DNA from: Pseudomonas fluorescens
GTDB taxonomy: Bacteria > Pseudomonadota > Gammaproteobacteria > Pseudomonadales > Pseudomonadaceae
DNA length: 64,000 nucleotides
Direction of reading: 5' to 3'
Assembly: GCF_019212185.1 (NCBI RefSeq)
Contig: NZ_CP078138.1
Coordinates: 3,392,501 to 3,456,500, forward strand
Shown here: positions 1-12,400 of the stretch, piece by piece
Position numbering within the stretch: the stretch's first letter is position 1
How the letters are laid out: each line of letters opens with the position of its first letter
The notes under the pieces: generated by a model
What the model saw: only the letters and a program-made list of their open reading frames with translations
Database searches by the model: none
What the model was told of the DNA's origin: nothing
Position numbers and translations under genes: made by a program

Positions 1-3000
1 GTTGCCGTCGGCACCGATGATCAATTGCCCGTAGAGCCCATTGACCAGAGTGCCATTGCTGTTGTCTGTGCCTGAATTTACGCCTGCCAGGCTGCCGCCC
101 GCCGTTTCAGTGCCGAAACGAATGCCGGTGACCAGCAAGCTGTCACCCTGGTCGACATCGGTGTCATTGGGCAAGACATTGCGCGTCGGGTTGACCCCGT
201 TGCCGGAACCGTCATCGGCCACCGCCAGGGCGAGGTCGTTGTTCGCCACCGGGGCATCCCAGGCGCCGTCGATGCGGATGCTCAGCTGCGCGTCGTCGGT
301 GGCGCCGGCGGTGTCACGCATGCGGTAGGTAAAGGTTTCTACCAGGGTGTCGCCGACTTTCAGTGCCTGCACGGCGGCCAGGTTGTTGTTGACGACGTAG
401 CTGTAAGTGCCGTCGGCATTGATTGTCAGGGTGCCGTACAGGCCTGTGAGGCTGTGGCTGATGCCAACCGTGTCGAACGCACCACCGGCAGTTTCCGAAC
501 CGCTACGAATATCAGTCACCTGCTTGCCGTCGCCGGCATCGACGTCGGTGTCGTTGCCCAGTACATTGCCGGAGGGATCGAGCCCCGGTGTGCCATTGAA
601 GGTGCCGCCGGCTTCGACGGCGACGGTGCTGTCGTCGACGGCCACCGGGTTGTCGTTGGCCCCTCGAATGGTGATGGTCAGGGTCGCGGTGCTGGTAGCG
701 CCGGCAAGATCGAGAATGCGGTAGGTGAAGGTTTCCGTCAGGGTATCGGCGTTGGTGCGCAGGGCCTGCACTTGCGGGTTGTTATTGTCGACCACGTAGC
801 TGTAATTGCCGTCGGCCTCCAGGGTCAGGGTACCGAACGCGCCGGCGAAAGCAGTGCCGATCACGCCTACCGACGCGCCCTGGTTGAGCTCGACCACCGT
901 CAGGACTTCGCCGTTGCCGTCGACGTCGCTGTCGTTGGCCAGCACGTTGCCGCCGGGGTTGACGCCGGGGCTGGCGTTGGCCTGACCGCCGGCCTCGATG
1001 GCGGTGGCACTGTCGTTCTGTGCAATCGGCGTGTCATTGCGCCCTTGAATACTGATGTTCAGTGTCGCGACATCGGTGGCGCCACTGGCGTCGATCACCG
1101 TGTAGTTGAAGGCATCGGCCAGGCTGTCGCCGGCGCGCAGTGCCTGGACTTCAGCCATGGCGTTGTCGAGGCGATAGCTGTAGCTGCCGTCAGCATTCAA
1201 GGTCAGCCAGCCATAGGTGCCGCGCAGTTCACTGCCCAGGGTTCCGGTGGTGCCGGCGCTGTTTTCGATGCCGGTGCGCACCGAATCAACGGCGCGGGTT
1301 TCGCCATAGTCGTGAGCGGGCAGGTCGCTCGGCACTTCGCCGCCGTCGACGTCGGTGTCGTTGGTCAGCACATTACCGACCGGGTCGACCCCCGGCTGGT
1401 TGTTGTTCAAACCGCCGGCTTCGATGGCCGTCGCACTGTCGTCGGTGGCGATCGGGTTGTCGTTCTGGCCGCGAATCAGCACGAAGATATTGGCAGTATC
1501 GGTTTCCGGAGTTGGCCCGACTTCATCGCTGATGGTGAAGATAAAACGTTCCAGCAGCAGATCGCCGCCGGTGCGCAAGGCTTCCACATCGGCATTGCTG
1601 TTATCGACTTCGTAGGTGTAGCTGCCGTCGGGGAAGATAGTCAGCCGGCCATACAGACCCGTGACGGTGGTACCGGCCGCGACGACCGCTACAGGCGTCC
1701 CTCCGTCGAACTGGATGAAGGTCACATTCAACGGGTCGCCGTCCGGGTCGATGGAATTGAGCATGGCATCGCCCGAGGGATCGACGCCTGCCGTGCCGTT
1801 GGCCACTCCACCTTTTTCCGTGGCAATCGCCACGACGTTCTGCGCCACCGGCGGGTCGTTGACCCCATGCACGGTGATCACCAACTGCGCAGTGTCAGTC
1901 AGGCCGTTGGTGTCGGTGATCTGGTAGGTAAAGAACTCGGTCAGGGTTTGCCCGGCCGAGAGTGCCTGTACATCGGCATTGGTGCTGTCGACATCGTAGA
2001 GGTATGAGCCATCGGCGCCGAGGGTCAGGGTGCCGTACAAGCCGGTGACCACGGTGCCATTGGCCGAGGTGGTGCCGCTGGCGACGCCATTGAGGGTATC
2101 GGTGAGCGGGTCGTAAGTGGCTTCGCTTTTGTTGATCACGCCGTTGACCAGCAACTGGCTGCTGGGGCGGTCGGCGGCATCAACATCGGTGTCGATGCCA
2201 TTGCCGCCCGTCTGGTCGATGGGGCCTGGCCGACTGGGGAACAGGATGACGTTGCCGGTCGGGTTGACCTCGGCAGTGATGCCATTGGTGGGCTCGGCTT
2301 GCGCCTCGGCCGAGTCGTCACTGGCCACCGGGTTGTCGTTGGCACCCTGGACGACGATCCGCAGTTGCGCGACATCATCCAGGCCACCGGTGTCGGTCAG
2401 CCGATAGCTGAAGAACTCGATCAACTGCTGACCGGGGCTCAGGCGCTGCACGGTGAGGTTGTTGTTGTCGACGATGTAGCTGTAGCTGCCGTCGGGGTTG
2501 ATGGTCAGGCTGCCGTACAGGCCGACCACCGTGGTCGCGCCGGTCACCGGGGTGAAGGTGCCGGTGCCGGCCTCGGCAACCGGGCGCACGGCGGTCACAG
2601 TGCGAGTCTCGCCATTGGCCACGCTGTCGACGTCGGAATCGTTGTCCAGCACGTTGCCTGTGGCGTCGCTGCCCGGCGTGCCGTTGGACACCCCGCCGGC
2701 CTCGATGGCCACCCCTTCGTCGTCGACGCCCTGCGGGGTGTCGTTGGCGCCCTGTAGGGTCACGGTCAAGATGGCGTCGGATGTCGCGCCGGCAGTGTCG
2801 GCCATGCGGTAGGTGAAGGTTTCGCTGAGGGTCTGTCCGGCAGTGCGCAACGCCTGCACGGTGGGGTTGCTGTTGTCGATCAGGTAGTTGTAGCTGCCGT
2901 CGGCATTCAGGGTCAATTGGCCGTAACGGCCATTCAGCACCTGGCCGGCAGCGGCGGTCTGGCCGTTCTCGTTGCTGACCTGCAACACCTGTTTGCTCTC

Positions 3001-6000
3001 GCCATTGGCCACGCTGTCGACATCGCTGTCGTTGCTCAGCACATTGCCGACGCCGTTGCTGCCGGGGGTGCCGTTGGCCAGGCCGCCGGCTTCCACCGCG
3101 ATGGCGCCGTCGTCCACGGCAACCGGGGTGTCGTTGCGACCGTCGATGGTGATCAGCAACTGCGCCTGACTCGTTGCTCCCAGTTCATCGGCCACCGTGT
3201 AGCTGAACAGGTCGCTGAGGGTCTGGCCGCTTTGCCGCAACGCCTGGACCGCCGCCAGGCTGTTATCGACGGTATAGGTGTAGCTGCCGTCGGCATTGAT
3301 CAGCAGGTCGCCGTACAGACCGCGCAATGGCGTGCCCAGGCTGCCGACGGTGCCCGCCTCGGTGAGGCTGCCGGTATGAATGCCGGTCAGGTGCAGGGCG
3401 TCGTTCTCGTTATCGCGGTCGTTGGTCAGGACGTTACCGCTCGGGTCAATTCCTGGCTGGTTGTTATCAAGCCCGCCGGCTTCGACGGCATTGGCGGCGT
3501 CGTCGGCGGGAATCGGCGCAGTGTTGCGGCCTTGGATGAGGATGTTGATTTGCGCCAGATCGTTCTGCCCACCGCGGTCGGTGACCTGGTAGGTGAACTG
3601 CTCATTGAGGAACTGCTGCGGGCCCAACGCCAGTACGGTCGGGTTGAGAGAGTCGAGGTGGTAGGTGTAGTTGCCGTCGGCTCCGATGATCAATTGCCCG
3701 TAGAGGCCGTTGACCAGGGTGCCGTTGCTGTTGTCGGTGCCGGGATTGACTGCGGACAGACTGCCTCCCGCCGCTTCAGTGCCGAAACGGATGCCAGTGA
3801 CCAGCAAGCTGTCGCCCTGATCGACATCGGTGTCATTGGGCAAGACATTGCGCGTCGGATCGATGCCGTTGCCGGAACCGTCATCGGCCACCGCCAGGGC
3901 GAGGTCGTTGTTCGCCACCGGGGCATCCCAGGCGCCGTCGATGCGGATGCTCAGCTGCGCGTCGTCGGTGGCGCCGGCGGTGTCACGCATGCGGTAGGTA
4001 AAGGTTTCTACCAGGGTATCGCCGACTTTCAGCGCCTGCACGGCGTCGAGGTTGTTGTTGACGACATAGCTGTAGGTGCCATTGGCGTTGATCGTCAGGG
4101 TGCCGTACAGGCCTGTGAGGCTGTGGCTGATGCCGACTGTGTCAAACGCACCGCCGGCGGCTTCCGTGCCGGTGCGGATGCCGTTGACCAGCTTGAGGTC
4201 GCCGGCATCGACGTCGGTGTCGTTGCTCAGCACATTGCCGGAAGGATCGAGCCCCGGCGTGCCATTGAAGATGCCGCCGGCCTCAATGGCGACGGTGCTG
4301 TCGTCGACGGCCACCGGGTTGTCGTTGGCCCCACTAATAGTGATGGTCAGGGTCGCGGTGCTGGTAGCGCCGGCGAGGTCGCGGATTCGGTAGGTGAAGG
4401 TTTCCGTCAGGGTCTGGGCGTTGGTGCGCAGGGCCTGCACTTGCGGGTTGGTGTTATCGACCACGTAGCTGTAATTGCCGTCGGCCCCCAGGGTCAGGGT
4501 GCCGAAAGCCCCAGCGAAAGCACTGCCGATCACGCCTACTGACGCGCCCTGGTTGAGCCCGACCACTGTCAGGGCTTCGCCGTTGCCGTCGACGTCGTTG
4601 TCGTTGGCCAACACGTTGCCGCTGGGGTTGACGCCGGGAGTGGCGTTGGCCAGACCACCGGCCTCGATGGCAGTGTTGCTGTCGTTCTGCGCAATCGGCG
4701 TGTCGTTGCTTCCCTGAATGCTGATGTTAAGGGTGGCGACATCGGTGGCGCCGCTGGCGTCGATCACCGTGTAGTTGAAGGCATCGGCCAGGCTGTCGCC
4801 GGCGCGCAGTGCCTGAACTTCAGCCATGGCGTTGTCGAGGCGATAGCTGTAGCTGCCGTCAGCATTCAAGGTCAGCCAGCCATAGGTGCCGCGCAGTTCA
4901 CTGCCCAGGGTGCCGGTGGTGCCGGCGCTGTTTTCGATGCCGGTGCGCACCGAATCAACGGCGCGGGTTTCGCCATAGTCATGGGCGGGCAGGTCGCTCG
5001 GCACTTCGCCGCCGTCGACGTCTCTGTCGTTGGTCAGCACATTGCCGACCGGGTCGACCCCCGGCTGGTTGTTGTTCAAGCCGCCGGCTTCGATGGCCGT
5101 CGCACTGTCGTCGGTGGCGATCGGGTTGTCGTTCTGGCCGCGAATCAGCACGAAGATATTGGCAGAATCGGTTTCCGGGGTTGGCCCGACTTCATCGCTG
5201 ATGGTGAAGATAAAACGTTCCAGCAGCAGATCGCCGCCGGTGCGCAAGGCTTCCACATCGGCATTGCCGTTATCGACTTCGTAGGTGTAGCTGCCGTCGG
5301 GGAAGATGGTCAGTCGGCCATACAGGCCCGTGACGGTGGTACCGCCGGCGAGGACGGCGACGGGTGGCCCGCCGTCAACCTGGATGAACGTCACGGCCAG
5401 CGGGTCGCCGTCCGGGTCGGTGGAGTTCACCGTGGCGTCGCCGGACGGATTGACCCCCGGCGTGCCGTTGGCCACGCCACCTGCTTCGGTAGCAATAGCG
5501 ATCACGTTCTGCGCCACGGGAGGATCGTTGACCCCATGCACGGTGATCACCAGTTGTGCGGTGTCAGTCAGGCCGTTGGTGTCGGTGATCCGGTAGGTAA
5601 AGAACTCGGTCAGGGTTTGCCCGGCCGAGAGTGCCCGGACATCGGCATTGGTGCTGTCGACGTCGTAGATAAATGAGCCATCGGCGCCGAGGGTGAGGGT
5701 GCCGTACAAGCCGCCAACCACCGTGCCATTGGCCGAAGTGGTGCCGGTGGCGACGTCATTGAGGATGTCGGTCAGCGGGTCGTAGCTGGCTTCGCTTTTA
5801 TTGATCACGCCGTTGACCAGCAACTGGCTGCTGGGGCGGTCGGCGGCATCAACATCGGTGTCGATGCCATTGCCGCCCGTTTGGTCGATGGGGCCTGGCC
5901 GACTGGGGAACAGAATCACGTTGCCGGTCGGATTGACCTCGGAATTGATGCTGTTGGTGGGTTCGGCTTGCGCCAGGGACGCGTCGTCGCTGGCCACCGG

Positions 6001-6436
6001 GTTGTCGTTGGCACCCTGGACGACGATCCGTAGTTGCGCGACATCATCCAGGCCGCCGGTGTCGGTCAGCCGATAGCTGAAGAACTCGACCAACTGTTGA
6101 CCGGAACTCAGGCGCTGCACGGTGATGTTGTCGTTGTCGACGACGTAGCTGTAGCTGCCGTCGGGGTTGATGGTCAGGCTGCCGTACAGGCCGACCACCG
6201 TGGTCGCGCCGGTCACCGGGGTGAAGGTGCCGGTGCCAGCCTCGGCAACCGGGCGCACGGCGGTCACGGTACGGGTTTCACCATTGGCCACGCTGTCGAC
6301 GTCGGAATCGTTGTCCAGCACGTTGCCCGTGGCGTCGCTGCCCGGCGTGCCATTGGACACCCCGCCGGCCTCGATGGCTACGCCGTCGTCGTCGACGCCT
6401 TGCGGGGTGTCGTTGGCGCCCTGCAGGGTCACGGTC
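1..6436 (-). repeat. 3669-bp (1223-residue) higher-order repeat within the adhesin
   Basis: The DNA from 3670 to about 6436 recurs from 1 to about 2767 at a constant offset of 3669 bp. Matched landmarks are 407/4076, 1140/4809 and 2498/6167. The first 60 bases of the window differ from 3670-3729 at about five positions. Homology stops sharply near 6436/2767. One unit (6436 to 2768) holds nine VCBS-type repeats that differ from each other, whose order then restarts in the second unit. This is a duplication of a nine-domain block rather than of single domains. The second unit is cut by the window edge, so the copy number is unknown. Confidence 0.9.
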
Positions 6437-9400
6437 AAGATGGCGCCGGACTGCGCATTGGCCAGGTCGGCGACCACGTAGCTGAAACTCTCGACCAGGG
6501 TCTGGCCTGCCAGACGCAGGGCCTGCACTGCTGGATTGTTGTTATCGACCACGTATTCATAGGCGCCGTTGCTGCCGATCAACAAGCGCCCGTATTGCCC
6601 GGTGATGACCACCACGCCCGAGGTTGGCACGGCGGTACCGCCGACCGAGACCAGATGCAGGCGGTCGGCGTTGGTGGCGATGTCGACGTCAATGTCGTTG
6701 CTCAACACGTTGCCACGGGGGTCGATGCCGACCGTGCCGTTGTCAGTGCCGCCGGCCTCAAGGGCTGTCGCAACGTCATTGACCGCAACCGGCGTGTCGT
6801 TGACCGGGGCGAGGATGATCTGCAGGGCGTCGGTGTCGCTTAGCGCATCGCCTGCGCCGCCCGGAATGCCGTCGCCATCGGCGTCGCCAAAGTTGCCTTG
6901 ATCGTTAGTGACCACGGTCAGGGTGTCGGTGCCGTTGAAGTCCTGGTTGCCCAGGTAGCGCAGGCTGGCCAGGGCGAGGTTGAGATTGGCCTGGGTGCCG
7001 CTGAGGGTCAGGATGGCGCTGTTGGCTCCGCTGACGCTGACGCCCGGCACCGTCGCGCCGAGGAACAGCGTGCCGTTGGTCACGCTCAGGGTGACGCTGA
7101 GGTTGCGGTCGTTGATGTTCGGATCACGGTCGGCGTCGATGTCGGCGACGCTGATGCCGGTGATGTCCAGTACCACGTCTTCCTGACCGTTCTGGGTGCC
7201 GGGGAGGGTGTTGACCGGCGCGTCGTTCTGTTCGACATACCCGGCATTGGCCGCCTGGCTGTCGGCATCGCCGAGGGTCAGGGTGACCTGGCCGAGGCTG
7301 CCGGCATCGCTGTCGACCCGCACCCGCAGGTCGCCCAGCGGTTGCGGGTAGTTGATCAGGCCGGCCGGCACGTCGATGCGGAACACCCCCAGGGGCAGCA
7401 CGCCGAAATGGTACTGGCCGTTGGCGTCGGTCAGGGTGCTGAAGGTCAGGTTGTCGCCGGTGGTGTCGAGCAAGCCGTCGGCACCGGCCCAGGTCAGGGT
7501 CACGGTCTGTCCAGCCAAACCGGCGCCATCGGGCGTGGCGCTGGCGGTCGGCGAGGCGGTGTCGTTCCACAGGGTGCCGCTGATGATCCCGAGGCCGGCG
7601 TTGTCGCGCAGGATGTACTGGTTCGGCCCGACGCTGCTGCCGTCACGCTCGCCGTCCACCGTACCGTCGACGCCGACGCTGTTGCCGCCCCAACTGGTGA
7701 AGTCTTCCGGCAGGCTGCTCCAGGTCAGGGTCGCATTGCTGCTGGCGACGATGGCCGAGTTGGGCACCGTCACTTGGTAGCGTACTTGCACCTGGGCGCC
7801 GACATCCAGTTGGTCGAAATTGACACTGATCCCGCCGGTGGTGCTGAACGTCACGCCGGCCGGCAGGTTACCCGGGCCAAAGCTGACGCCGTTGATGCTG
7901 ACACTGAGCAGGGTGTAGTTGCTGCCGCCAGCGAAGCTGTCGACGATCTGCGCATCGAACGCCGCGAGGCCACCGTTCTGGGTGAAGCTCAATTGCACCG
8001 TGGCGTTGCCGGTGGTGCCGGTGGGGTTGGGATCGAAGGCGACGATGCTCTTGTCCAGGCCGCTGAAGCTTGGCTCGACCAGGGTTTCAAACACCGTATC
8101 GCTGTTGGCACGCCCGACGCCGTTGACGAGCTCCCGCGCGGACACACCGAGTTGAGCGCCGCTGACATTGCTCGCGATATTGCTCACGCGCACGTTGAAT
8201 TCGATGGAAATGCCTTCCAGGTCGTCGTCGGCGCCATTGCCGTTGACCACGTTGCCCAGGTCAAAGGTCACGGTCTGGCTGCCATCGGGGTTGGTCACGA
8301 TGTTCAGGCGGCTGGGGTCGAAGATGCCGGTGGGCGCCAGGCCTGAGAGGTCCGGGGTGATCGGCAGCGCTTCCGGGCTGTTCTCGTTGCCGTCGACATC
8401 GAGGATACCGCCGACGATCAGGTTGGCATCGCTGGTCAGCCCGCCGCCGGAAATAAAGGCAATGCGCAAGGCGTTGACCAGCGCATCCGGGGCAATGAAT
8501 TCGAGGCCGTTGGCCAGGGTGATCTGGATCTGGTAGTTGGGGTTGTTGCCCTCGGGCACCAGCACCACCACCCGGTAGCGGATGACTTCGCCGACCGTCA
8601 CCTGCTCGACCAGGCCATTGGTCGGGTTGGTCGCAGCGGTGTCCGGCAGCCCGCCGACCCGCGACACCTCGATTGCCTGGGCCACCGGAATGACCAGGGT
8701 CGAGGCATTGCGGTAATCGTTGAGCGTGCCGTCGTTGATCAAACCATCGACGCCGCTGCGCTCGCCGGCCACCGTGCCATCGAGACTGGTCCATTGCACC
8801 GCCGCGACGTTGGCAAAATTGGACTGTGACGCTGCGCTAGCGTTGACCACGCCGGTGATGCTGAGGACGATGCTGCCGCCCTTGGCGATGTCGATATTGG
8901 CGCCGTTTACTGTGCGCAACTGTCCGCCGACCAGCTCGAAATCGACGCCGCCGTTGTTGGTTGCGCCGTTCTGGTACAGAACCCCGGTCAATGTCAGGCC
9001 GTCGAGCTGGCTGGGCAAGTTGTCGAGGAAACTGATGTCGAAGGCGCTGAAATCGTTGCCGGTGTTGCCATTGCTGATGGTGATGGTGAAGCTGACGGTA
9101 TCGCCCTGGTCATAACCGCCCAGGCCGGCGGTCGAGGTCAGCACCTGAGTCACCTGCAAGGTCGGTTCGCGCACGGTCACCGTCGGCAGCCCTCCGCTCA
9201 GGGCCACGTTGCGATCCACCGGCACAGTGCCGTTGGGCGTGTCGCTGTCAGGGTCGCTGAAGGTCAGCTGCGCATTGTTCTGCAGGGAGACGTTGGCCTG
9301 GTTGGGCAGGACGTTGTCGGCCACCAGTTGCAGGCGAATCACGAAGGTGTTGTTGCCGGTCTGGTTGTCGGCCGCCACGCTGGACACACTGAAGGTCCAG

Positions 9401-12400
9401 CGCGCATCCACGCCATCGCCACCCAGCGCGCCGCCCACACCGGCAAAGCCACTGACTACCACGCTGCCGGCGAAGTCCGCGCCGAGGGCGCCGCTGCCGG
9501 CGCGGGTGGTGATGATCTGGTAACCGAGGCCATTGTTGAACGTGGTGTCCAGGCGCATGCCCGGTGGGATCAGGTCGTCGATGCGCAGGGTCTGGGTGCT
9601 GCCTTCGGGCAGGGTGACGACGATGTCATAGCGCATGCTTTCGCCGATCACCAGGTCACTGCCGCTGGTATGGCTGGCGCTGGAGTCACCGTTGTCGAGG
9701 CTGCCATCGGCAAACACCTTGCTGATGACCGGCGCGGCGATTTGCTGGTTGGCCAGGTCGCTCAAGTCGACCGGGGTAAAGTCGGTGCCACCGTTGACGC
9801 TGGCGTAATTGCTCAGGGTCGCCGTCGATTGCAGGGAGCGACTGGCTTCGATGGTATTGCTGACCAGCACGTCATAACTGATCACCACCAGGTTGGCGCC
9901 GCTGCTGTCGGCGTCAGTGCCGCTGCGCCCGGCGAGCAGAGATGCCTGGCCGCCGGCGTCGAGGAAGGTGATCTGGTTGCCGGTCACGCTGTAATCCGTG
10001 CCGAGCACCAGCACGCTACCGTCGCCCCGGTAGATCTGCAGGTTGGCAGCGGCCAGGCTCCCGCCAACGAAACTCAGGCCGCTGGGCAGGGTAATGCTGG
10101 TGGTGACATCAAAGGCGCCGCCACCGCCGGTGTTTTCGATGGCGGTCACCAGGCGCAGGCTGTCGCCACCGTCGATATTGACGATGTTGCCGTCCACGGC
10201 GGCGAGGTCGGTGATGTTGCCGTTGAACGGCACGCCGCCGCTGCCTGGCGGATTCCAGCTGCCGGTGGTGTTGCTCACCGTGCCGTTGGAGCCGGACACC
10301 ACGCCGTGCTTGATATTCAGCACCGGCTCAGCCACCGAGACAATCGCCACCACGTCCGAGGAAATCAGCGTGCGGTCGGTGAGGGTGGTTTGCTGGCTGG
10401 ATTGCGCCAGGACGTCGAGGGAACGCTGATCGGCGAAGGGCTGGTCACCGACCCTAACGGTAAAGCGAACGACGATGCGACTGCCGGTGGTGTCGGCGGT
10501 GACAAAGCTGCCGAAGTCGAACACCAGCGAGTTACCGACGCCACTGCTGACGCTAAGCACGGCCCCGGCATTGGTATTGCCGGGGCCGATCTGCCATTGC
10601 CCGACATCGCTGCCGGTGGTCCAGGTCACGCCGTTGACATCGAACAACGGCAGCGGCAGATAGGCGGTGAGCTGGAACTGTTCGTAGTCGCCGGTGACCA
10701 GGTCGTAGCTGAGTTCAAAGGTCACTTCATCGCCGGGCCGCAGTTCGCCGTTGCCCGGCGGGGTGGCGTTGTTGACCTCCACCAGGCTGATGTCGACGGT
10801 GCTGGTGGGAATGGTGCTGGTGGTGGCGGAGTCGTCGGTTTCGCTTTCGCCGGTGAGGTTGAACGGGTCGAGCAATAGCGTGCCGTCGACCACCGCGCTG
10901 TTACCCAGGTCATCGCCTTCGTTGATCTCCGAGTGCGGGTCACCCGATGGCGGCTTATAGGTCTGGCCGACAATCGCCGAATAGCTGAGCACCGCCAGCA
11001 CTGCACCTTCCAGGGTGTCGTCGAAGGCCAGGTCACCGTTGAGCCAGCCACGAATATTGAAAAACGCATTGCGCAGCGACTGGCCAATATCGAACGCCAT
11101 GGAGGTACTGCCGTCGGCGTTGATCACGGTGCTGGTGACCAGGGCGATCGACTGCGCCACGCCATTGATGGTCACCGTGAGGGTCGGCGTTCCGGTCAGG
11201 GTCTGGCCGTCACTGAGTTGGTCACGCACGATCAACTGGCCTTCGTTGAAGAAGTCCTTGCCGAAGGCGAAGTAGTCGGAAATCGCCAGGTTCAGGCTGT
11301 ACTGCAGGGTGTCGCCTGGGGTGATACCGGCATGGCCGACATCGACTTGAACGGTGGCGGTCTTGAGCAAGGTGATGGATTTAGCGATGAACTGCACCGG
11401 ATCGCCGCTGCCACTGAAATCGATGGTGGTGTTCGGCGCGGTGACGTCCCGTGGGTCCAGCGGCACCCATTGGCCGGAGGCGGTCGGGGCGGGCAGGGTG
11501 ATGGTCACGGCATCGCCGGACACCGGATTGATGATGGGTTGGCCGTCGGCATCGACTTCCGGCACGTAGAACGCGACAACGGTATCGGTCTGCGCCGCGA
11601 GGTTGTCGTATTGCACGGTGAAGGCATCGATGAACACATCGTTGGCGGCGATCAGCAGGGCGATTTCCGCAGGAGTGCTGACCACGGTGCCGTCGTGCAG
11701 GGTAATCGAGGTCAGGCGCCCGCCGGGGCCCGGGGTGATGGCGGTGACCTGGATGTTGTCCGGCAGCGGTTGCGTGACGATCACATTGGTCAGGGTCTGG
11801 CCCGGCGCGGGGGTGACTGTGACGGTCAAGGTGCGGCCATAGTTGGGGCCGGTGGCGGTTTCACCTTCAGGGGTGTTCAGCGTCTGATCGAAGGTGATCA
11901 CCGTCGGATGGACGACGAAGGCCGCAGTCGCCGCTTCAATCAGACTGGGGTCGTTGAGCGGGTTGTCCAGCGCGTCGTTGCCGAACTCGAAGCCGCCGCT
12001 GGCGCGGAGGGTCAGGTCCGGGCTGCCATCGGAGAAACTGGTGTCGGCCAGATTACTCAAACTGGCGGTGATCTGCACCGGGATCACCGGTTGCAGGTTG
12101 CTGACACTGGCGAACGGCAGTTCGATGACCACCAGGGTGTCGCCGGCGCGCATGCCGTAGGCCGCGGCGTTGATCACGATGAAGTTGCCGCTGGCGTCCT
12201 TGGCCAGGGGGTGGGTGGCGTTGCCGGCGGCATCGAAGGTCATCGAATGGGTGATCAGGTTTTGCCCCAGGTAGCTGGCGGAGATAAAGCTCACGCCATC
12301 ATCGCCATCCCTGCCGGTGGCCGGCAGCGCCAGGTTGATAAAAGGTGCAAAACCGACTTGGGTCGAGGTGTTGCTGAAGTTCACGGTGAAAGTGAAGGTG

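Noticed and set aside
454..2007. Long plus-strand open frame opposite the adhesin (about 517 codons), and similar ones at 2917-4542, 6898-8346, 9328-10878 and 10933-12966.
   Set aside because: They are antisense shadows of a GC-rich repetitive gene: repeated V/A/G/D-rich text, no ribosome-binding sites, and they repeat with the same 3669-bp period. The minus frame has adhesin motifs throughout.
1..7000. Regularly spaced repeats that could suggest a CRISPR array or satellite.
   Set aside because: The repeats are about 400 bp, in frame and encode VCBS-type domains.
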